A program made the position numbers and the translations under genes. Of a stretch of DNA of 64,000 nt, positions 57,564 to 64,000 are shown one piece after another (position 1 is the first letter of the stretch; each line of letters starts with the position of its first letter). The DNA comes from Saccharothrix obliqua (GTDB taxonomy: Bacteria; Actinomycetota; Actinomycetes; Mycobacteriales; Pseudonocardiaceae), in the NCBI RefSeq assembly GCF_019375475.1, contig NZ_JAHXGQ010000010.1, positions 186,001 to 250,000 on the forward strand, given 5' to 3'. The notes beneath the pieces are model-generated. The model had not been told where the DNA came from and searched no databases. It worked only from the letters and a program-made list of their open reading frames with translations.

Positions 57564-58542
57564 CCGATCGCGAGGCGCGCACCAGGTGCCCGTACCACGG
57601 GATCAGCGGTCCGGTGCGACCGTCCACGAGGCGTTGCCACGTGCCCCGGCACAGCTCCAGGAACGGCGTGGGGTCCCAGCCGCGGGCGAGGTCGGCCAGC
57701 GGGCGGTCGTGCACGTTGCCCAGGCCGTAGCGGCGGTCGAAGCCGTAGGACACGGGCACCGCCGCGCCGTTCGCCTCGATCACCAGGGGTGTCAGCCACC
57801 GGCCCAGCGGCACGCGGTCGGGCACCGGCGCGGCCATGAACGCCTCCGGCCGGCGGGCGAGCGTGGTGCGCGGCACGGCGTCGAGCTGCACCGCCATGCC
57901 GTGCTCCTCGGCGATGCGACCCAGCTCGACGGCGGCGTAGGCGAGTTCCACCGCGTCCGGCCGCTCCCCCGCCATCAGCCGGTTCGCCGCGCCCTCCGGT
58001 TCCAGCGGGTGGACCTGGAGCAGCAGCGCGCCGGACCGGGACGCGGCCAGCGCCACGTCACCGAGCTGGGTGGCGTTGCCCTGGGTGAGGGTGGTGACGA
58101 CGCCGACCGGGATGCCCGCCTCGGTGAGCCGCCGGATGCCCGTGAGGGCCTTGTCGAAGCAGCCCGGCTGGTCCCGGATGCGGTCGTGGGTGGGCTGGTC
58201 GCCGTCCAGCGACACGGCCACCAGGTCGACCAGCCCCCGCACCAGCCCGATGCGGCGCTGGGTCAGCGCCACCGCGTTGGTGGTGACGGTGGTGCGCATC
58301 CCGGCCTCGCGCGCGGACCGCAGGAGTGCGGGCAGCTCCGGGTAGAGGAACGGCTCGCCGCCGGACACGCTCATCACGTCGTAGCCGAGCGCGGCGGCGT
58401 CGCGGACGGCGGGCGCGAGCACGCCGATCGGCACGGATTCGGCGACGTCCGGCCCGGAGCTGGAGTAGCAGTGCCGGCAGCGCAGGTTGCACACCCGGGT
58501 CGGGTGCACCTGAATGACCGCCCGGCCGCCCGTTTGCCCCAT
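57547..58542 (-). CDS. Radical SAM protein, SPASM-like tail without cysteines
   Basis: The 331-aa radical SAM enzyme has the [4Fe-4S] motif TRVCNLRCRHCYSSSG (about residues 18-33) and SAM-binding VMSVSGGEPFLYPEL (about 59-73). The C-terminal region (PLVIEANGAAVPVSYGFDRRYGLGNV) aligns with the usual SPASM start, but the auxiliary-cluster Cys residues are absent. SPASM proteins often modify peptides; here a peptide substrate is not evident. ATG 58542 follows GGGAGGGTGG. It is divergent from a two-component pair across 190 bp, with a small palindrome between. Confidence 0.82.
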   Translation of the reverse strand: MGQTGGRAVIQVHPTRVCNLRCRHCYSSSGPDVAESVPIGVLAPAVRDAAALGYDVMSVSGGEPFLYPELPALLRSAREAGMRTTVTTNAVALTQRRIGLVRGLVDLVAVSLDGDQPTHDRIRDQPGCFDKALTGIRRLTEAGIPVGVVTTLTQGNATQLGDVALAASRSGALLLQVHPLEPEGAANRLMAGERPDAVELAYAAVELGRIAEEHGMAVQLDAVPRTTLARRPEAFMAAPVPDRVPLGRWLTPLVIEANGAAVPVSYGFDRRYGLGNVHDRPLADLARGWDPTPFLELCRGTWQRLVDGRTGPLIPWYGHLVRASRSATAGR

Positions 58543-58563
58543 GACCACCCTCCCGTGGGACCG

Positions 58564-58573
58564 ATACCGGTAT
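58564..58573. promoter_or_regulatory. Palindrome in the radical SAM/kinase spacer
   Basis: ATACCGGTAT is a perfect 10-bp palindrome, 22 bp upstream of the radical SAM start. It could be a binding site for the adjacent LuxR regulators. Confidence 0.35.
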
Positions 58574-58732
58574 GGAGGACGCAGTCGCGGCGGTGATACG
58601 TCGATCCGGTCGGCCGCCGAATTCCCCCTGAAGTGGGAACTCGACCGCGGTGTGAAACGACAGCCGGCGGTCGCGCGACTTCCTTGGTGAGGCGGCAGGG
58701 CCTCGGGGCCACCCGCCTGACCGGGAGGGGAC

Positions 58733-59371
58733 GTGCGCCGCGAGTTCGCAGTGTCCACCGATGCGGCCGACGAGGTGCGGCGGCGGGTCCTGCGCGACCT
58801 GCACGACGGCCTCGGACCCTCCCTCGCCGCGATCGCCCTCGGCCTGCGTGCCGCGCGGCACCTGCTGGCACGCGACCAGGCGGCGGCCGGGCTGCTGCTC
58901 GCGCGCCTCGAGGAAGAGGTGCGTGGCGCGGTCGGCGAGGTGCGGCGGCTGGCCGCGGGCGCGTGCCCGGCGGAACTGGCCCGGCTCGGCCTCGCGGGCG
59001 CGATCCGGGCGCACGTCGCGACGTTGGTCGACCGGCACCCGGTGCGGGTGCGGGTGGACGTCGACGGTGTCCCGCCGGGACTGCCGCTCGCCGTGCAGGT
59101 CGCGGCTTACCGGATCGTGTGCGAGGCGCTGACCAACGTGGTCCGGCACGCGGGCGCGCGGACCTGCGCGGTGCGGCTGTGGTGCGCGGACGACCTGCAC
59201 GTGGAGGTCGTGGACGACGGCTGCGGCGCGGGCCGCGGGGACGGGGGCGGGGTGGGGCTGAACTCCATGCGGGACCGCGCGCACGAGGTCGGTGGCACGT
59301 GGGCCATCGAGGAGGCCGCCGCGGGCGGCACCAGGGTCGCCGCGGAGCTGCCCGTCGCGGGCGGGGTGTGA
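58733..59371 (+). CDS. Sensorless NarL-type histidine kinase
   Basis: The 212-aa kinase consists only of HisKA_3 (RRVLRDLHDGLGPSLAAIAL, phospho-His about residue 24) and an HATPase domain (N-box VCEALTNVVRHAGA, G1 VVDDGCGAG, G2 GGVGLNSMRDRAHEVGG). It has no sensor or membrane domain, so the signal must come from a partner. GTG 58733 follows GGGAGGGGAC. It is 8 bp upstream of the response regulator, clearly one operon. Confidence 0.88.
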   Translation: MRREFAVSTDAADEVRRRVLRDLHDGLGPSLAAIALGLRAARHLLARDQAAAGLLLARLEEEVRGAVGEVRRLAAGACPAELARLGLAGAIRAHVATLVDRHPVRVRVDVDGVPPGLPLAVQVAAYRIVCEALTNVVRHAGARTCAVRLWCADDLHVEVVDDGCGAGRGDGGGVGLNSMRDRAHEVGGTWAIEEAAAGGTRVAAELPVAGGV

Positions 59372-59378
59372 GCGGGTC

Positions 59379-60056
59379 GTGCCGCCCGCGCTCCGGGCCC
59401 TGGTCGTGGACGACCACCCGCTGTTCCGCTACGGCCTGGCGACGGCGCTGGCCACCGCGCACGACCTGGAGCTGGTCGGCGAGGCGTCCGGCGGCGGGAT
59501 GGCGGTCGAGCTGGCCGCCGCGCTGCGGCCCGACGTGGTCGTGATGGACCTCAACATGCCCGACCTGAGCGGGGTGGAGGCGACCCGGCGGATCGTGGCG
59601 CGCGACCCGGCCGTGCGGGTGCTCGTGCTGACCATGTTCGACGACGACGACTCGGTTTTCGCGGCGATGCGCGCGGGTGCGCTGGGCTACCTGCTCAAGG
59701 CGGCCCGGCCGCAGCAGATCGTGCGCGCGGTGCGCGCGGTCGCCGAGGGCGAGGCGATCTTCAGCCCCGGCATCGCGGTGCGCCTGCTCGCCTACTTCGG
59801 CGCGGCGCCCCGGCATGCGCGGGACGCGTTCCCGGAGCTGACGGCGCGGGAGCGGGAGGTGCTGCGGCTGATGGCGGACGGCCGGGGCAACGCGGCCATC
59901 GCCCGCGTCCTGGTGCTCAGCCCCAAGACGGTGCGCAACCACGTGTCCAACATCCTGCGCAAGCTGCACGTGGCCGACCGGGCGCAGGCCGTGTCCCGGG
60001 CGAAGCGGGCCGGTTTGGGCGACGAGCCGGGACACATCGGGACACCGGGGCCGTAG
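59379..60056 (+). CDS. NarL/LuxR-family response regulator
   Basis: The 225-aa regulator has the receiver acidic pair VVDDHPLF, phospho-Asp in VVVMDLNMPDLSG and Lys in YLLKAARP. The LuxR HTH reads LTAREREVLRLMADGRGNAAI..LVLSPKTVRNHVSNILRKL. GTG 59379 begins VPPALRALVVDDHP. It is the cognate partner of the sensorless kinase and ends 106 bp before a second LuxR gene. Confidence 0.9.
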   Translation: MPPALRALVVDDHPLFRYGLATALATAHDLELVGEASGGGMAVELAAALRPDVVVMDLNMPDLSGVEATRRIVARDPAVRVLVLTMFDDDDSVFAAMRAGALGYLLKAARPQQIVRAVRAVAEGEAIFSPGIAVRLLAYFGAAPRHARDAFPELTAREREVLRLMADGRGNAAIARVLVLSPKTVRNHVSNILRKLHVADRAQAVSRAKRAGLGDEPGHIGTPGP

Positions 60057-60161
60057 TGCCGGCCGCGTCCTCTGGGGACGATGGTCGCCCCGGGGGATCG
60101 GGCGCGAGGGGATCGGGCGCGAGGGGCGGGACGCAGGGGGCACGAGCACTGGGGAGACGAC

Positions 60162-60785
60162 ATGAACGGTGAGCGGATCGCGGTGGCGCTGCACGCGGCG
60201 GACTCGATCACCCGGGCCGGGGTGACCGCGGCCCTGCGGTCCCGGCCGGAGATCCGGTTGGTCGAACCGGACGAACCGGCGCCGGTGGCGCTGGTCGTGC
60301 TGGACCGGTTGGACGGGCCCGCGCAGCGGCTGCTGCGCAGGCTCCAGGCGCCGGGCAGCCCCGGTGTGGTGCTGGTGGCGGGCGACATCGCGGAACCGGA
60401 GCTGCTGAACGTCGTGAGCAGCGGCGTCTCCGCACTGGTCCGCCGGTCGGAGGCGACCCCGGACGCCCTGGTGCGCCTGGTGAAGGCGACCGCGGCGGGT
60501 CAGGGCGCGCTGCCGCCGGACCTGCTCGGGCGGCTGCTGGACCGGGTGTCCCGGTTGCAGCGCGACGTGCTGCACCCGAACGGCTGGACGATGGCGGGCA
60601 TGTCCGACCGGGAGACCGAGGTGCTGCGGCTGATCGCGGACGGCTTCGAGACCCGCGAGATCGCGGAGAAGCTGTGCTACTCGCAACGCACGGTGAAGAG
60701 CATCCTGCACGACATCACCAACCGGTTCCAGCTCCGCAACCGCGCGCACGCCGTGGCGTTCGCGTTGCGGGAGGGGCTGATCTGA
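60162..60785 (+). CDS. Orphan LuxR-family regulator with degenerate receiver
   Basis: The 207-aa protein has a C-terminal LuxR HTH (MSDRETEVLRLIADGFETREI..LCYSQRTVKSILHDITNRFQL). The N-terminal receiver-like domain lacks the acidic pair and the phospho-Asp region is VALVVLDRLDG rather than a VxxDxxM pattern. It therefore probably responds to protein or small-molecule binding, not phosphorylation. ATG 60162 follows GGGGAGAC. It is 4 bp from the convergent beta-sandwich gene. Confidence 0.85.
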   Translation: MNGERIAVALHAADSITRAGVTAALRSRPEIRLVEPDEPAPVALVVLDRLDGPAQRLLRRLQAPGSPGVVLVAGDIAEPELLNVVSSGVSALVRRSEATPDALVRLVKATAAGQGALPPDLLGRLLDRVSRLQRDVLHPNGWTMAGMSDRETEVLRLIADGFETREIAEKLCYSQRTVKSILHDITNRFQLRNRAHAVAFALREGLI

Positions 60786-60788
60786 CGG

Positions 60789-62090
60789 TCATTCCACCCG
60801 TCCGGAGAAGGACGCGGCGGGGGTGCAGTTGCCCTTCTCCGGCGGGTTCTGGCAGCTCACCGAGAACACGACCCGCTCGCCCGGCTTGAACCGCAGCGGC
60901 TGCACGAAGTGGCGGTCCAGGTCGCGGTAGTTGCCCAGGCCGACCTCCAGGATCGTGGCGCGGGTGCCGCCGCTGTCACGCATGATCCGCACGGTGCCGG
61001 TGTCGCCCCGCGGGTTTTGCAGCACGATGTCGCTGACGTGCAACGTCTTCTTGTCGTCGGGCGGGGTGAACACGAAGTCCGCGAACAGGTTCTGGTTGGT
61101 CACCACGGCCGCGTCGGCGGCGACGCGGAAGTCGGTCGGCTCGCCCGGCGCGGCGGACTGCCGGGGCGCGGTGGGCGGCGATCCGGGCGGCGCGCCGGGA
61201 TCGAGGCCGACGGCCTCCATCGCCGCCGCCGAGTTGCCCTTGGCCTGCGCGGAATCCGCTTTCGCCGCGCCCGCGGCGTCCTCGGCGCGCTGTGCCGCCG
61301 CCTTCACCTCGCCCGCCTGCTGCGTGGCGGCGTCGCGTGCGGCGGACTTCACGGCGGGCTGCAACACGGTGAGCCACAACGCGGCCAGCAGCGCGGCCAG
61401 CGCCGCCAGCGCGATCAGGGCGGGCAGCAGCCACCGGGGCAGGAGCTGGCGCTGCACCAGCACGCCGTCCGCGGCCAGCGGGTCGCCGCTGCTCGGCAGC
61501 ACCTCCACCCGGAACGGCCGCGTCCTGGGCTGCCCGCGCAGGAACGTGTCGCGGGGTTTCACCACCAGCTTGACGAACGCGGCGGTGCCCGGCGCGAGCA
61601 CCACCTCGCCGCGGTCGAGGCTGAAGTCCAGCTCGCCGTCCGGGTCGCCCGGCAGGAACCGCAACGCCACCGGGTGGTTGCCGACGTTGTCCGCGGCCAG
61701 CTCGAACCGGCCGCGCCGAGCCGCCTCCAGCCTGGTGGGCACCAGTTCCGCGCTCAGCTCGGTGTACTCGCCGACCTCGACCACGCCCTCCTCCACGACC
61801 GACCCGTACGGGTCCTCGCGGGACGTGACGCGGATCCCGAACGGCACCGGACCCGCCGGCACCTCCACCGCGCGGGGCGGCGCGAACCGCACCACCACCT
61901 CGGCGGTGGCCTGCGGCACCAGGTTCACCGAGGGCGGTTCCGCGACGGCCCACGCCGCCGCGCCGCCCACGACGTCCACGGTGAACTGGTCCACCAGCTC
62001 ACCGGTGTTGCGCACGACGACCGTGCAGGTGGTCTCGCCGCCCGGCTCCACGGCCGGGCCGGTGGTGGACAGCGTCGCGGTAGCGCCCAT
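60789..62090 (-). CDS. Membrane-anchored beta-sandwich 'hydrolytic protein' family
   Basis: The 433-aa protein has two Ig-like/bacterial beta-sandwich domains (about residues 1-115 and 120-225; VEPGGETTCTVVVRNTGELVDQF, ELAADNVGNHPVALRFLP). A membrane helix follows (WLLPALIALAALAALLAAL, about 232-250), then an Ala/Lys coiled segment and a C-terminal beta domain. In Streptomyces the label 'hydrolytic protein' is given to similar proteins, some in contractile injection system loci (recall). No hydrolase motif is visible. ATG 62090 has GGAGG upstream; an in-frame start at 62168 is less likely. Confidence 0.7.
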   Translation of the reverse strand: MGATATLSTTGPAVEPGGETTCTVVVRNTGELVDQFTVDVVGGAAAWAVAEPPSVNLVPQATAEVVVRFAPPRAVEVPAGPVPFGIRVTSREDPYGSVVEEGVVEVGEYTELSAELVPTRLEAARRGRFELAADNVGNHPVALRFLPGDPDGELDFSLDRGEVVLAPGTAAFVKLVVKPRDTFLRGQPRTRPFRVEVLPSSGDPLAADGVLVQRQLLPRWLLPALIALAALAALLAALWLTVLQPAVKSAARDAATQQAGEVKAAAQRAEDAAGAAKADSAQAKGNSAAAMEAVGLDPGAPPGSPPTAPRQSAAPGEPTDFRVAADAAVVTNQNLFADFVFTPPDDKKTLHVSDIVLQNPRGDTGTVRIMRDSGGTRATILEVGLGNYRDLDRHFVQPLRFKPGERVVFSVSCQNPPEKGNCTPAASFSGRVE

Positions 62091-62179
62091 GTCGAAGATC
62101 CTCCGGTGGACGGTCGGCGCGGGCACGAGGCGGAAGGGCGTGGCGCGGTGCGCCACCCGCTGCCCCATGGGGCAGTCCT

Positions 62180-64000
62180 TCAGCCGCGTGCCGCGAAGTC
62201 GGGTGGTTGCAGGGTTTTCGGCACGACGAGGAACGCGTTCGACCGCACCGCGGCGAAGGGCGGTCCGGTGACCGGTTCGGCGATCAGCTCGCGCGGACCG
62301 ACCTGGTCGTTCTCGAACACGGGGAACTGGGCGTCGACGGTCCCGTCCGCGCGCACCGGCACCGTGTCCGGGGAGGTGGAGATGCCGACCGCCCAGACCA
62401 GCCGCACGGTTCCGCCGGGCGGGAAGCCGGAGCCGGTCACGCGCGGCACGAACCCGGTCGGCCCCACGAGCGGGTCGACGACGAGCCGGGGCTGCCGCAC
62501 GGCGATCCGCGTCGAGGCGGTGTTGTCGGCCGCGTCGGTGTCCGGCCCGACGCCGACCGCGGAACCACCCACGTCGGCTTCCACGGCCGCCTTGGCGGGC
62601 AGGGAGATCCGCACCTCGGCTTCCTGGAGCGGTTGCAGGACACCGATGTCGCAGACGGTGCCGTCGGCCGCACAGCCCGGCGACACGGCGGTGGCCGGCA
62701 GCAGTCGCGGTGGCAGCGACGTGACGACCCGGACGGCCGTCATCGGGGTGCCCGCGCCGTTGCGGAGCTTGAAGACCACGGTGACGTCGTCACCGCCGAC
62801 GTAGCTCTCCGCGGGCAGCGCGGTGACCGCCATCGACAGCGATCCGGGCCGGGGTGGCGGTTTCACCTCCTCCGCCACCTGGATCGGCACCTCCACCCGG
62901 TTGTCCGCCGGGTTCACGTCCACGCCCGCGTCGGCCCGCACGACCCGCGTGCCGGCGGCGGTCCCGGTCACGGTGAGCCGGATCTCCGCGGTGGCGCGGG
63001 CGGCGAACCGGCCGAGCACGCAGCGCGCCGTCGCGACGTCGCACGTGCCGACCGTCGTGGTGATGCGCTCCACCCGCAGCCCGTCGGGCACGGCCAGCGC
63101 CAGGACGGCCGCCGGGTCCGCCGCGAGACCGGTGTTCACGACGGTGAACCGCGCCGTCGTCACGCCCTGGAACGCGATCCGCGCCGGCACGGCCGAACCG
63201 GCGACCACGAGGTCCGGCAGCCGGCGGAACGCGGGACCACGCACCGGTTCGTCGCCGAACGACACCAGCGGCCGGGGCGTGCCGCCACCGGCCGCCACCG
63301 AGAACACCCGCCGAGTGGTGCCCACGGCCCGGTCGAACGCGATCAGCGCGCCATCCGGCGACCACGCCGGCGCCTCCGCGCGGTTGCCGCCGGGCACCAG
63401 CACGGTCGCGCCGGTGCCGTCCGCGTTCGCCGTGCACAGCGCCCCGTCGGGTGCGAACACCAGGCGGGTGCCGTCCGGCGACCAGTCGGGCGAGTCCGCG
63501 GATCCCGCGCACTCGGGCGGGAACCCCGGCGACAGGTCGGTCTGCACCACGGGCTCGCTCGTGCCGGCCAGCCAGATGCCCCGGTGCGGTGGCTCGTCCG
63601 GTCGGAACACCGCGACGGTCGAGGCCGCCCGCCCCGTCCGGCCGCGGTCCTCGGCGGTGCACGTGACGCTGGTGACGCCGACCGGGAACAACGCGCCGGG
63701 GCGCGCGTCGCAGGTCGGGGTGAGCGGCGTGCCGGTCGCCGACGTGGCGGAGGCGCTGAAGTCCACGGGCACCGGCACGCCACGCGGGCTGGGCACGGCG
63801 GCGCCGTGCACCACGACCGTCGGCGTGCCCGAGCCGGACTCGGTCACCCGGATGGTCTGCACGTGCGGGCGCGTGGGTTCCACCCCGTCGAACAGGAACC
63901 GGACCGCGCAGGTCGTCACGTCGCCCGGCACGCGTGGTCCCGGCCCGAGCCGGACCGCCTCCTGGAACGCCACCTCGGTGTCGCCCGCGACCGTGCGCGA
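62180..64000 (-). CDS. Large PD40/beta-sandwich surface protein, partial at right edge
   Basis: This open frame continues past the right edge, so its start is outside. The visible 606 residues show repeated beta domains. There is a HYR/Ig-like part (VSASATSATGTPLTPTCDA), PD40/WD40-type blades (DWSPDGTRLVFAPDGAL, AWSPDGALIAFD) and then DUF11-like modules (TARFTVVNTGLAADPAAVL, VTVVFKLRNGAGTPMTAVRV, DTDAADNTASTRIAV). No signal peptide can be judged. Similar PD40-DUF11 proteins adjoin 'hydrolytic protein' genes in some actinobacteria (recall). It ends 90 bp before the beta-sandwich gene and is probably cotranscribed. Confidence 0.75.
   Translation of the reverse strand, partial: SRTVAGDTEVAFQEAVRLGPGPRVPGDVTTCAVRFLFDGVEPTRPHVQTIRVTESGSGTPTVVVHGAAVPSPRGVPVPVDFSASATSATGTPLTPTCDARPGALFPVGVTSVTCTAEDRGRTGRAASTVAVFRPDEPPHRGIWLAGTSEPVVQTDLSPGFPPECAGSADSPDWSPDGTRLVFAPDGALCTANADGTGATVLVPGGNRAEAPAWSPDGALIAFDRAVGTTRRVFSVAAGGGTPRPLVSFGDEPVRGPAFRRLPDLVVAGSAVPARIAFQGVTTARFTVVNTGLAADPAAVLALAVPDGLRVERITTTVGTCDVATARCVLGRFAARATAEIRLTVTGTAAGTRVVRADAGVDVNPADNRVEVPIQVAEEVKPPPRPGSLSMAVTALPAESYVGGDDVTVVFKLRNGAGTPMTAVRVVTSLPPRLLPATAVSPGCAADGTVCDIGVLQPLQEAEVRISLPAKAAVEADVGGSAVGVGPDTDAADNTASTRIAVRQPRLVVDPLVGPTGFVPRVTGSGFPPGGTVRLVWAVGISTSPDTVPVRADGTVDAQFPVFENDQVGPRELIAEPVTGPPFAAVRSNAFLVVPKTLQPPDFAARG

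Noticed and set aside
58572..58631. 19-codon ORF as a precursor peptide for the radical SAM protein
   Set aside because: No ribosome site, no Cys/Ser/Thr-rich core, and it overlaps the palindrome; no reason to think it is translated.

Overview
The window is one contiguous 64 kb stretch of a very GC-rich actinobacterial chromosome. GTG and TTG starts are common, and many genes overlap at stop/start codons. The gene set (GarA, Rv1828/Rv1830-type MerR regulators, a WhiB, a SigF-type switch, a GH19 chitinase with CBM5/12 modules) points to a filamentous Pseudonocardiales bacterium of the Saccharothrix/Lentzea/Actinosynnema kind. The genus is inference. No rRNA, tRNA, CRISPR array, transposase or phage gene was found.

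Region by region. 1-5 kb: a regulator remnant leaving the left edge, a multiply frameshifted pseudogene, a small-molecule kinase-like protein, a lipoprotein, a MOSC protein and an aldo/keto reductase. 4.4-9 kb: PaaZ alone, a flavin-dependent oxidoreductase, a PAC2 protein, and a three-copy intergenic repeat with an exact 92-bp period. 9-14.3 kb: an SRPBCC protein with a decayed ArsR regulator, then a tightly coupled run of histidine kinase, acyl-CoA synthetase, LuxR response regulator and M20 peptidase. 14.3-18.6 kb: a beta-propeller gene with a signal-peptide frameshift, a helical protein, an SDR, more copies of the repeat, a pseudouridine synthase and a DUF305 lipoprotein. 18.6-24 kb: a chitin-degradation island. 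A lytic polysaccharide monooxygenase and a GH19 chitinase each have a DasR-type palindrome upstream; between them lie a HAF-repeat protein and a 1.2-kb intergenic repeat island. 24-31.7 kb: a hydrolase/WYL pair, an SDR, an orphan LacI regulator with an operator, two overlapping CNNM/CorC genes and a cytochrome P450. 31.8-37 kb: a zinc-knuckle protein, an exporter with a divergent ArsR-type regulator, a DNA-glycosylase-like protein and a membrane-anchored binding-protein/VWA fusion.

37.4-45 kb is conserved core: gcvP behind a tandem glycine riboswitch, MerR (Rv1830-like), DUF151 nuclease (Rv1829), MerR (Rv1828/FtsR), garA, gcvH and pgsA-like, matching the order of Mycobacterium tuberculosis Rv1832-Rv1822. 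It joins glycine cleavage to GarA, the FHA switch of the 2-oxoglutarate node. 45.7-48.7 kb is a partner-switching stress module: STAS antagonist, an HATPase-STAS fusion, RsbW, SigF-type sigma and WhiB. 48.8-52 kb holds a ThDP pyruvate oxidase-type enzyme, an M50 protease and a DUF4383 membrane protein. A 1.2-kb G-rich, gene-poor stretch follows. 53.3-58.5 kb: a penicillin-binding/serine hydrolase protein, a quinone oxidoreductase behind a MerR-type promoter, a TetR regulator, a PHP phosphoesterase and a radical SAM protein. 58.7-64 kb: a sensorless kinase, two LuxR regulators, and two large beta-sandwich/propeller proteins leaving the right edge. These last two resemble accessory genes I associate with actinobacterial contractile injection system loci; that link is inference.

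The most unusual material is non-coding: the 92-bp-period repeat and its relatives, the repeat island built on a 15-bp palindrome that also forms the chitinase terminator, and the GTGCCA repeats before the P450. Among genes, the kinase-synthetase-regulator operon and the loss of the PknG-site threonine in GarA are the best leads.
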